In this document: positions 1 through 5,783 of the stretch, piece by piece
How positions within the stretch are numbered: the stretch's first letter is position 1
Layout of the letters: every line of letters starts with the position of its first letter
DNA from: Spirochaetales bacterium
Lineage (GTDB): Bacteria > Spirochaetota > Spirochaetia > Treponematales > UBA12059
NCBI GenBank assembly: GCA_004525355.1
Contig: SPCK01000130.1
Coordinates: 1 to 6,418 of the forward strand
DNA length: 6,418 nucleotides
Reading direction: 5' to 3'
Made by a program: the position numbers and the translations under genes
The notes under the pieces: model-generated
Database searches by the model: none
What the model was told of the DNA's origin: nothing
The model's input: the letters and a program-made list of their open reading frames with translations, nothing else

Positions 1-152
1 CCGGGGCGAGACAAGCTTCTATCTTGTCGGACTTGCCTCCTGACGCAGCCATGGTCATCAAGGCGCTGGTCATACTCACGGCCACCGCCAGGCCGGCATT
101 GAGGGGCGTACGGCGCCTGGCAGGAGAAAATAGCGGGAGAAACAAACGATGA
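1..152 (+). CDS. ABC transporter permease (BPD_transp_2 type), C-terminal fragment
   Basis: This is the 3' end of a gene that begins left of the window; the reading frame starts at base 3 and stops with TGA at 150-152. The visible 49 residues hold a Leu-Pro-Pro motif, then a hydrophobic stretch (MVIKALVILTATA), then a basic tail (LRGVRRLAGENSGRNKR). That is how the first permease of NupP/YufP-like or PnrD/RfuC-like importers usually ends: LP, a last membrane helix, and a positively charged cytoplasmic tail. Its stop overlaps the start of the next permease in an ATGA junction, as expected for paired permeases translated together. The identification rests on the short tail and the partner gene, so the substrate cannot be read. 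The upstream ATPase and binding-protein genes are presumably just outside the window. Confidence 0.7.
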   Translation, partial: GARQASILSDLPPDAAMVIKALVILTATARPALRGVRRLAGENSGRNKR

Positions 153-1027
153 CGGGGCTCGAATCGATGGTTGCCGCCATCACGACGTCCCTTGTTCCCA
201 TACTGGTCGCGGCGATGGGCGGTCTCGCCACCGAATACGTGGGTGTCCTCAACATAGCGCTCGAAGGGCTCATTCTGGCTGGCGGGTTTTCGTACATAGT
301 GATCGGATCGATTTTCGGCCCGGTCGCGGGCGCCTTCGCGGCCTTGGCGATCCCGGGCCTTCTTTCCTACGGACAGGACCTGTTTGCCAGGAAAGCGCGA
401 GCGGACGCCTTCGTCGTCGGCTTGTCTCTTAACCTCCTGGTGCCGGGCCTGGCGTCCGTCCTTTCGCAGGCGATATTCGGAACCAAGGGCGTTTTCTCGG
501 CGGCGGGATTGGCCGCCCCACGGCTGTTTGTCAGCGCTACGACGATTCCCGTTCTCGGTGCGGCGCTGTTCGGCCATCGCTGGTCCGATTACCTCGGATT
601 GGGCGTCGCCTGCTTGATCGCCGTCCTGCTGGGCTCCACGCCATTCGGTCTTCGGGCCCGGGCCGCGGGAATGAATCCCGATTCCCTCAAGATTGCGGGA
701 GTGCGGCCGGGCGCCGTCAGAGGCGCGGCATATTTGGTGTCCGGCCTCGCCTGTGGAGCCGCGGGCGCAGCCCTTGCGGCCGCCATAGGAGCATGGGTGC
801 CCAACCTGAGCGCCGGCCGCGGATGGATAGCCCTGGTAGCCGTATATATGGGTGGAAAGAGGCCGGGCGGTACGTTCCTCGCCTCGGTGACGTTCGCCTT
901 CCTTCTGGCCTTGGCCAACCGTGCCCAGACTCTGCCCGGATTGCCCGCGGAACTGCTGTCCGCCCTGCCGTACCTGGCCACCGCGTTGGTTGTAATCGTC
1001 GGCTCCGCACTCAAGAAACGCGCCTGA
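149..1027 (+). CDS. ABC transporter permease, nucleoside/simple-sugar type (NupQ/YufQ-like)
   Basis: This 292-residue inner-membrane protein matches the second permease of BmpA/PnrA/NupQ-type importers (family BPD_transp_2) in length and motifs. Near the N-terminus, residues 33-45 read VLNIALEGLILAG, the family's N-I-x-x-E-G-x-x-L signature. Residues 164-174 (TPFGLRARAAG) are the basic cytoplasmic loop that contacts the ATPase. Residues 223-229 (GRGWIAL) are the conserved GrGfiaLA segment, followed by further hydrophobic segments and a C-terminal LPYL..AL helix ending in a KKRA tail. Hydrophobic stretches allow roughly eight to ten membrane helices. The start at 149 overlaps the previous stop by 4 bp and has a GGGAG ribosome site at 135-139. 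Relatives import purine nucleosides, simple sugars or, in Treponema Rfu systems, riboflavin; the sequence alone does not say which. The gene ends 38 bp before the promoter of the Fe-S operon, and no clear terminator was seen between them. Confidence 0.88.
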   Translation: MTGLESMVAAITTSLVPILVAAMGGLATEYVGVLNIALEGLILAGGFSYIVIGSIFGPVAGAFAALAIPGLLSYGQDLFARKARADAFVVGLSLNLLVPGLASVLSQAIFGTKGVFSAAGLAAPRLFVSATTIPVLGAALFGHRWSDYLGLGVACLIAVLLGSTPFGLRARAAGMNPDSLKIAGVRPGAVRGAAYLVSGLACGAAGAALAAAIGAWVPNLSAGRGWIALVAVYMGGKRPGGTFLASVTFAFLLALANRAQTLPGLPAELLSALPYLATALVVIVGSALKKRA

Positions 1028-1065
1028 TCCGAGTCAATGTCCCGGTCGCATCGGTTTCGATACAC

Positions 1066-1094
1066 TTGACCCAGAACATGATCTCATGTATATT
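1066..1094 (+). promoter_or_regulatory. Sigma-70-type promoter of the rrf2-nifS-nifU unit
   Basis: A -35 box TTGACC (1066-1071) and a -10 box TATATT (1089-1094) are separated by exactly 17 bp, each matching the consensus at five of six positions. Transcription would start near 1100-1103. This gives a leader of about 25 nt for the 1127 start but only about 13 nt for the 1115 start, which favours 1127 for the regulator gene. It is the strongest promoter-like match in the window. Confidence 0.75.
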
Positions 1095-1116
1095 CCTACT
1101 ATCCAGATAGGGATAT
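1090..1116. promoter_or_regulatory. Putative Rrf2-family operator (27-bp dyad over the -10 and start site)
   Basis: The half-sites ATATTCCTA (1090-1098) and TAGGGATAT (1108-1116) are inverted repeats matching at 8 of 9 positions around a 9-bp centre. A second, perfect dyad, CTATC-CA-GATAG (1099-1110), lies inside it. The element overlaps the -10 box and the predicted start of transcription, so a bound dimer would block RNA polymerase. IscR-type Rrf2 proteins bind dyads of about 25 bp, with ATA/TAT ends in the IscR type 1 site. Autoregulation by the Rrf2 protein encoded just downstream is inferred from position and symmetry; the site does not match the E. coli IscR consensus well in its core. 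Confidence 0.55.
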
Positions 1117-1126
1117 GGGGGATGCC

Positions 1127-1528
1127 ATGTTTTCGGTTTCGGCACGAACACAGTACGCGATTCGCGCCATGGCTCACCTCGCCGGCGGGGAAGGCCATGG
1201 CGCCACGTCCGCGGAGATAGCATCTGCCGAAGGCATACCCGCAAAGTACCTGGAAGGCATCATGAGCCGACTCAAGCTGTCCGGACTCGTTGAGAGCGAG
1301 CGCGGCAAGCACGGCGGTTACCGCATGATCGGTGAGCCCGAGGACATTTCGATGCTGTCGATCGTTGAGGCCATGGATGGTTCGGTAAAGCCGGTCAACT
1401 GCGTCGATGCTGTCGGAACCTGTTCGCAAGGCAATGGCTGCCTACCCCGACAGTTCTGGATCGGCCTCAAGAAAGCGATAGACAATTACCTCGAAGAGCA
1501 TACCCTCAAGGATGTTACGGAAGGATGA
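1127..1528 (+). CDS. Rrf2 family (IscR-like) transcriptional regulator, likely Fe-S cluster sensor
   Basis: A 133-residue winged-helix regulator. The N-terminus (FSVSARTQYAIRAMAHLA) is the classic Rrf2 opening. The helix-turn-helix spans about residues 26-54, and the wing contains the ERGKHGGY signature at 58-65. E43 in YLEG aligns with E43 of E. coli IscR, the residue that tunes DNA-site choice. Three cysteines, C92, C99 and C105 (spacing C-x6-C-x5-C), fall where IscR and NsrR bind a [2Fe-2S] or [4Fe-4S] cluster. The fourth IscR ligand, His107, is replaced here by Arg108 (CLPRQFW). I chose ATG 1127 over the in-frame ATG at 1115 because it gives the usual Rrf2 N-terminus, has a GGGGGA ribosome site at 1117-1122, and leaves a normal leader after the promoter. 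The gene leads the nifS-nifU operon and its stop overlaps or abuts the nifS start. It probably represses its own operon when cluster supply is adequate; this is inferred from IscR and position. Confidence 0.9.
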   Translation: MFSVSARTQYAIRAMAHLAGGEGHGATSAEIASAEGIPAKYLEGIMSRLKLSGLVESERGKHGGYRMIGEPEDISMLSIVEAMDGSVKPVNCVDAVGTCSQGNGCLPRQFWIGLKKAIDNYLEEHTLKDVTEG

Positions 1529-2703
1529 AGGATATGGACAAGCGAACGGTTTACATGGATTACAACGCGACGACTCCATTGCATCCCGCGGTGCGCGATG
1601 CGATGGTCGCCGATCTGGATATATTCGCCAACGCGTCCAGTATGCACGAAATGGGAAGGCGGGCCCGGGCCAGGGTGGAAGCCGCCAGGGTGTCGGTAGC
1701 CGCGCTGATAGGAGCCGGGACGGACCCCGAGCGTATCGTCTTTACCAGCGGGGGATCGGAATCGAACAATACCGTTTTCGCTACCATGTTCCACCTGGGG
1801 CGCACGGGTACTCGCCGCGGTATCGTCACGACCTCTATCGAACATCCTTGTGTACTCCAGGCAGCGCAATGGCTCAAGGACGAGGGGTTTCCGGTCACCT
1901 TCCTGAAGGTAGACGGGTATGGCCGGGTCGATATGGACGAGCTGAAGTCCGTCGTCGGCCCCGACACGCTCCTGGTATCGGTGATGGCGGCCAACAATGA
2001 GATCGGCACGATCCAGGAAATTTCCGAGATCGGGCGCATCGCCAAAGCCGCGGGGGCTTGGTTCCATACGGATGCCACCCAGGCAGCAGGCAAGATTCCC
2101 GTCGACGTCGAGGACTGGCAGGCGGACTACCTGACGCTCTCGTGCCACAAGATCTACGGTCCCAAGGGCATAGGTGCGCTGTACCTCCGCAAGGGAGCTC
2201 CCCTGGAACCCCTCATACGGGGAGGGCACCAGGAATACGGTCACCGGGCGGGCACGTACAACAATATCGGGATCTTCGGTTTCGGCGCGGCCGCACGCCT
2301 GGCCGCAGAGGAGCTTGCCGAATACGCCCACCATGTGAGCGCCCTCCGTAACCGGCTGCGCGAAGGTATCGTCGCCAACGTTCCCAAGATCAGGGTGAAC
2401 GGCCACCCGGTCGCTGTGCTTCCCAATACGCTGAATGTGTCCTTTCCCGGTGCCGAGGGCGAGTCCATCCTGTTGTACCTCGACCTGGCCGGTATCGAGG
2501 CATCCACCGGATCCGCCTGCGCGTCGGGCAGCCTGGAACCCAGCCACGTACTCCTGGCGACCGGCGTCGGGCCGGAGCTGGCCCACGGTTCCATACGCTT
2601 CAGCCTGGGACGAAATACAACCGAGGCTGACGTGGATTACGTCATAGAAACGCTTCCACCCATCATCGCCCGCTTGCGGGCCATGAGCACGGTTGAGGCC
2701 TGA
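1525..2703 (+). CDS. nifS: Cysteine desulfurase, NifS/IscS group I
   Basis: This PLP enzyme converts L-cysteine to alanine and leaves a persulfide sulfur for Fe-S cluster assembly. It has 392 residues, a normal length. Counting from ATG 1525, visible landmarks are DYNATTP near the N-terminus, H107 in SIEHP (stacks on PLP), ANNEIGTIQ, D183 and Q186 in HTDATQAAG (hold the PLP ring), K209 in SCHKIYGPKG (the Schiff-base lysine), GGHQEYGHRAGT, and the catalytic C332 in GSACASGSLEPSHVL, inside the long loop typical of group I enzymes. The C-terminus carries the HGSIRFSLGR motif. The start at 1525 overlaps the Rrf2 stop in an ATGA junction; an in-frame ATG at 1534 is an equally plausible start, because GGAAGG (1519-1524) sits 9 nt before it but directly against 1525. 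The upstream regulator and downstream scaffold show it serves cluster assembly. General ISC-like housekeeping is more likely than nitrogen fixation, since no nif structural genes are seen. Confidence 0.95.
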   Translation: MKDMDKRTVYMDYNATTPLHPAVRDAMVADLDIFANASSMHEMGRRARARVEAARVSVAALIGAGTDPERIVFTSGGSESNNTVFATMFHLGRTGTRRGIVTTSIEHPCVLQAAQWLKDEGFPVTFLKVDGYGRVDMDELKSVVGPDTLLVSVMAANNEIGTIQEISEIGRIAKAAGAWFHTDATQAAGKIPVDVEDWQADYLTLSCHKIYGPKGIGALYLRKGAPLEPLIRGGHQEYGHRAGTYNNIGIFGFGAAARLAAEELAEYAHHVSALRNRLREGIVANVPKIRVNGHPVAVLPNTLNVSFPGAEGESILLYLDLAGIEASTGSACASGSLEPSHVLLATGVGPELAHGSIRFSLGRNTTEADVDYVIETLPPIIARLRAMSTVEA

Positions 2704-2824
2704 CGCGGATGCCTGCGCGGCGGTGAACGCCGGCTGAGTGTCTTGCGTGTATCCGAATTGAAACCAAATGCCGAGGGACGCACGGATCGCCGTGTTCCCG
2801 ATGGCCCATACAACGGAGGAAACG
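2704..2824 (+). other. nifS-nifU intergenic spacer
   Basis: The 121-bp gap holds no convincing gene. It contains a short GC hairpin, CGGCG-gtgaa-CGCCG (2718-2732), without a following T tract, so it is not a good terminator. It could be an mRNA processing or stability element, but that is speculation. I saw no good promoter here, so nifU is probably read from the promoter at 1066. The nifU frame is open back to 2768, but that extension has no ribosome site and is not family-like. Confidence 0.4.
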
Positions 2825-3427
2825 ATGAGCGACGCCTTTTCGTGGCTATACTCTGACGTGGTCAAGGACCACTTCATGAATCCCAAGAACGTATTCAATC
2901 CGAACGAAGGTTTTACCTTCGACGCCGAGGGGCTGACGGGCAACGTCAAATGCGGCGACCAGATGCTGTTCATGCTCAAGGTAGCGGACGACGTGATCAT
3001 CGATGTCCGCTGGAAGACGTACGGCTGCGCCAGCGCGATCGCCAGTACCTCCATGCTTTCCGAGGTAGTCAAGGGGCTCAGCCTCCGCGAGGCCTACAAC
3101 ATCAAGCCAGACGATATCGCCAAGCGCCTGGGCGGCCTGCCGGACAACAAGATTCACTGTTCCGTACTGGGTGACAAGGCCCTTCGCGCAGCGATCGACG
3201 ACTACCTGACCAAGACCGGGCGGGAAGGCGAATTCCGGAACGAAGGGGTCAAGATCATCTGCACCTGCCTGAATATCAGCGATCGCGATATTGAGGATGC
3301 CGTCAAGCAGGGAGCCCATAACTGGGAGACCCTCCAGGAACGAACCAAGATCGGCACCGTCTGCGGGGGCTGTCGAAATGCCGCCGAGGAACTGCTCCAC
3401 GAATACGTGCACATATTCGCAGAATAA
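2825..3427 (+). CDS. nifU: NifU-like Fe-S scaffold: IscU-type domain fused to BFD-like [2Fe-2S] domain
   Basis: This 200-residue protein is the scaffold on which the cysteine desulfurase delivers sulfur. Residues 1-130 form a NifU_N/IscU domain with the three scaffold cysteines C43 (in KCGD, with the cluster-release Asp D45), C68 (YGCASA) and C112 (IHCSVLG). Residues 142-197 form a BFD-like domain with C146, C148, C180 and C183 (ICTC and CGGC), matching the four cysteines that hold the permanent [2Fe-2S] cluster in Azotobacter NifU. The third, C-terminal Nfu (CxxC) domain of full NifU is absent: the protein stops about 17 residues after the last BFD cysteine. I chose ATG 2825 because a strong GGAGGA site (2815-2820) precedes it and the product starts like its family; upstream in-frame ATGs at 2768 and 2801 lack this. 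The IscU motif LPPVK seen in ISC systems for HscA binding is not present (it reads GLPDNKIHC), as in NifU proteins. An intrinsic terminator follows 37 bp downstream. Confidence 0.93.
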   Translation: MSDAFSWLYSDVVKDHFMNPKNVFNPNEGFTFDAEGLTGNVKCGDQMLFMLKVADDVIIDVRWKTYGCASAIASTSMLSEVVKGLSLREAYNIKPDDIAKRLGGLPDNKIHCSVLGDKALRAAIDDYLTKTGREGEFRNEGVKIICTCLNISDRDIEDAVKQGAHNWETLQERTKIGTVCGGCRNAAEELLHEYVHIFAE

Positions 3428-3464
3428 ACGCCGCGATCTGCGGTACCAATGCAGAAATCCAGAG

Positions 3465-3494
3465 CGCCTGATCCGGAGACGGGTCAGGCGTTTT
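3465..3494 (+). terminator. Rho-independent terminator of the Fe-S operon
   Basis: A 10-bp stem pairs CGCCTGATCC (3465-3474) with GGGTCAGGCG (3481-3490), with one G-U pair and a 6-nt loop GGAGAC. It is followed at once by TTTT (3491-3494). It lies 37 bp after the nifU stop and just before the chemoreceptor promoter, so it separates the two transcription units. Confidence 0.85.
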
Positions 3495-3498
3495 CGTA

Positions 3499-3527
3499 TT
3501 GTGCCAGGTCTGCCTACATCGTATAGT
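3499..3527 (+). promoter_or_regulatory. Putative promoter of the chemoreceptor gene
   Basis: A good -10 box TATAGT (3522-3527, five of six matches) lies 17 bp after a weak -35 TTGTGC (3499-3504, three of six). The start of transcription would be near 3534, about 25 nt before the ATG at 3559. The preceding terminator makes a promoter here expected. A motility-type sigma factor is possible, but I see no clear sigma-28 box. Confidence 0.45.
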
Positions 3528-3558
3528 GTCCAGGCGGTGCCGCCGCCCGGAGTGTTGC

Positions 3559-5760
3559 ATGAAGTATCGATATTCGCTGCTTGTACTTTTTATTGTATTG
3601 TCCGTACCGGAATCCAATGCCCAGGACAGGGTTTCCATGCCGGTGGATTCAGGCTGGCGCTTTGCCGCGGGTAACCTGCAGGACGCCGAACATACTGATT
3701 TCGACGATTCCGGTTGGGATGCTATCGGGATACCGGGCCGGCTGAATCTCAGTGGTGCAGGGCAATATTTCTGGTTGAGGGCTGACTTGACGATTCCCGA
3801 GAGTCTTCAGGGACGCCCCGTATGGTTCGAGACGGGGAAGGCCGTGTGCGCCTTCGATCTGTACGCGGACGGGATCTATTGCGGTACCAGAGGGGGGATG
3901 CCCCCCGATTATTTTGCGCGCCCGCAACAGAACAACGCGATTCTCCTTCCATCCAACGTGATCGAAGACGGACATGTCGTAATCGCGTTGCGAGCCTATT
4001 ACAATGGTTCGGAAACCTTTCTGCCCGGTTTCAACCTCGTGAACGCGGCCCAGGCGACATTTATCACCCATTTTCAGAACCTTTTCAACATGCGCGTGTA
4101 CATAATACTGTCCTTTATCTGCCTATTCCTCGGTTCGTACTTTATCGCCCAGTTCATTGCCCGGCCGAACGACCGGGCCAGCCTGTTCTATGCTCTCTCC
4201 CTGATCTTCATAGCGACCTACTTCTACGATATGGGCTCCGAGCGGACGCTGATTGACGGCCTGGTCCAAAGAGCCGTGGGCCGGGCATCCCTGTCGGCGT
4301 CGCTGGGCTTCCTGATGCTCTTCCTGATGAAGTTCTTCGGAGCGCCCGGGTACCGCCTCGTCAGGGCCGTCGTGGCGGTAGACATAATCGGCTTCGGCAT
4401 CGCCTTCATGCTCAATCTCGCTGATGACAGCGCCATCAACACCGTTTTCAACCTGAGCTTGCTTCCGGTGTTCGGCGTGATCATCTTCGGTGTGCTGATC
4501 GTCATCAAGGCGGCGCGGCGCCATGAACGTGATGCGTGGCCCATCTTGATCGGGCTCCTGGCAGGCGTCGGCTTCGGGATACACGATATAGTATACCAAG
4601 TGTCCGGCAAGGATCCATTTGCGTGGCTCCAGGGGTTTACGTTCTTCTCGCTGAATCTTTCCGTCTTTATAGCCATGTCCTCGCGCGCGGCCCGCGCGCA
4701 GAAGGACCTGGACGTTTATATTCGACAGACGGCCGAGCAGCGCGATCGCCTTACGGAACTGGTTTCCAGCGCCGAGACGCTCGCTGGTGAAACGTCGCGG
4801 GTGGCCAAGGCTCTCGACGAAGCGGTGAGTGGCGTCGCCGAGGCTGCCGCGCGGTCCGCCAACGAGGCGGGCGCCATCGGTAGCTCGGTGGAACGTCAGA
4901 ACAGGACGCTGGCGGCTGCAAGCGAGGCCGTGGAGGGCTTGATCGCGTCGATCCGGTCGGTAAACGCCGAACTTGAAACCGAGGCTGAAAGTATCGCCAA
5001 GACGGCCGGGGAAACGGGTAGCCTGATAGAAGGCTTTTCTCTGGTTGGCGAAGGCATCGAGGGAGCCGCCGCTTTTTCGGCCGGGTTGGACAGCCTGACC
5101 TTGGGAGGACGCAGGGACATGGAACTCCTGGCTTCGGCCATGGAACGTGTAAAAACATCTTCCAGCGAAATCTTGGGCGTCGTGGATGCCGTGAACGATT
5201 TCGCCGAACGCACCAACCTGCTCGCCATGAACGCCTCGATCGAGGCTGCCCATGCGGGAATCGCCGGGCGCGGGTTCGGCGTCATTGCGCAGGAAATAAA
5301 AAAGCTCGCCTCGGCCAGCGCCGAGCGCGCTTCCCGCATAGGCGTAATCGCGTCGGGCATCGACGGCGCCGTCAGCGAGGGATTCAACCTGAGCCTGCAA
5401 GTGAAGAATTCCCTGGACAAGGTAGCAGAGGGCGCCGCGGAGACCGCCAGCCGCGTGCGCGATGCGTCTATGCGGATGAGCGGGCAACGATCCGCCGGAA
5501 CTCGTATCGCTGCGGAGTCCGAGGCGCTGGCTGCCTCGGCGTCACGCATGCGCGAGGAGGCCATTCGCCAGTCCAGCTTTTCGGAGCGAGTAAGCGGTAA
5601 CATGTCGGAACTGGCAGCCGTGGCCACGGACGTGGGACGAGCGGCCGCGGACATCGTGGCAAGGAATACAGAGCTGGCCAGCCAGTCGGAAGCACTGACA
5701 AAGCTTGCCGCGCGAGCCCGGGAGACTGCTGAGAGCGTCGCCCGACTTATGGCGCGCTGA
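3559..5760 (+). CDS. Methyl-accepting chemotaxis protein with 7TM-DISM-type sensor
   Basis: This 733-residue chemoreceptor starts with a signal peptide (residues 1-21, ending SNA before Gln22). Residues 22-177 form a periplasmic domain of jelly-roll, carbohydrate-binding-like type ([31 protein letters not shown]), with two cysteines, C97 and C108, that could pair. Seven hydrophobic helices follow, at about 178-201, 207-225, 247-261, 267-288, 297-318, 326-348 and 354-375: the 7TMR-DISM plan. No HAMP is seen; helix 7 runs straight into a long coiled coil. The signalling hairpin tip is canonical: [18 protein letters not shown] (550-567), then [15 protein letters not shown]. Each arm is about 180 residues, so this is a long-arm receptor. 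The C-terminus (SVARLMAR) has no NWETF-like CheR/CheB tether. I chose ATG 3559 because it gives the signal peptide and has GGAG at 3549-3552; an upstream in-frame TTG at 3499 lies in the promoter. It should signal to CheA/CheW, whose genes are not here. The ligand is unknown; a sugar or other small molecule is inferred only from the fold. Confidence 0.92.
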   Translation: MKYRYSLLVLFIVLSVPESNAQDRVSMPVDSGWRFAAGNLQDAEHTDFDDSGWDAIGIPGRLNLSGAGQYFWLRADLTIPESLQGRPVWFETGKAVCAFDLYADGIYCGTRGGMPPDYFARPQQNNAILLPSNVIEDGHVVIALRAYYNGSETFLPGFNLVNAAQATFITHFQNLFNMRVYIILSFICLFLGSYFIAQFIARPNDRASLFYALSLIFIATYFYDMGSERTLIDGLVQRAVGRASLSASLGFLMLFLMKFFGAPGYRLVRAVVAVDIIGFGIAFMLNLADDSAINTVFNLSLLPVFGVIIFGVLIVIKAARRHERDAWPILIGLLAGVGFGIHDIVYQVSGKDPFAWLQGFTFFSLNLSVFIAMSSRAARAQKDLDVYIRQTAEQRDRLTELVSSAETLAGETSRVAKALDEAVSGVAEAAARSANEAGAIGSSVERQNRTLAAASEAVEGLIASIRSVNAELETEAESIAKTAGETGSLIEGFSLVGEGIEGAAAFSAGLDSLTLGGRRDMELLASAMERVKTSSSEILGVVDAVNDFAERTNLLAMNASIEAAHAGIAGRGFGVIAQEIKKLASASAERASRIGVIASGIDGAVSEGFNLSLQVKNSLDKVAEGAAETASRVRDASMRMSGQRSAGTRIAAESEALAASASRMREEAIRQSSFSERVSGNMSELAAVATDVGRAAADIVARNTELASQSEALTKLAARARETAESVARLMAR

Positions 5761-5783
5761 CCGACGGATCACCGGTGCGGACG

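Noticed and set aside
1050..1061. ATCG-GTTT-CGAT hairpin after the permease as a terminator
   Set aside because: A 4-bp stem with no T tract is too weak.
589..1065. Minus-strand frame over the permease
   Set aside because: Composition is Ala/Arg/Pro-rich without motifs and it lies opposite a clear permease.
2718..2732. GC hairpin after nifS as a terminator
   Set aside because: The stem is only 5 bp and no T tract follows; nifU seems to belong to the same operon.
2768..2824. Upstream in-frame extension of nifU (ATG 2768 or 2801)
   Set aside because: No ribosome site precedes those codons and the extra residues are not family-like, whereas GGAGGA sits just before ATG 2825.
1486..3072. 528-codon open frame on the minus strand across nifS and nifU
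   Set aside because: It lies antisense to two genes with complete, motif-rich proteins; its translation is rich in Gly, Arg and Asp with no recognisable domain. Long antisense frames are common in GC-rich coding DNA.
3499..3558. Upstream in-frame TTG start for the chemoreceptor
   Set aside because: It would put a Cys/Arg-rich stretch before the signal peptide and overlaps the putative -35 box; ATG 3559 has a ribosome site and gives a normal signal peptide.
4123..5487. 454-codon open frame on the minus strand inside the chemoreceptor
   Set aside because: It is antisense to a well-supported MCP, with low-complexity, His/Arg/Gly-rich translation and no membrane or domain pattern.
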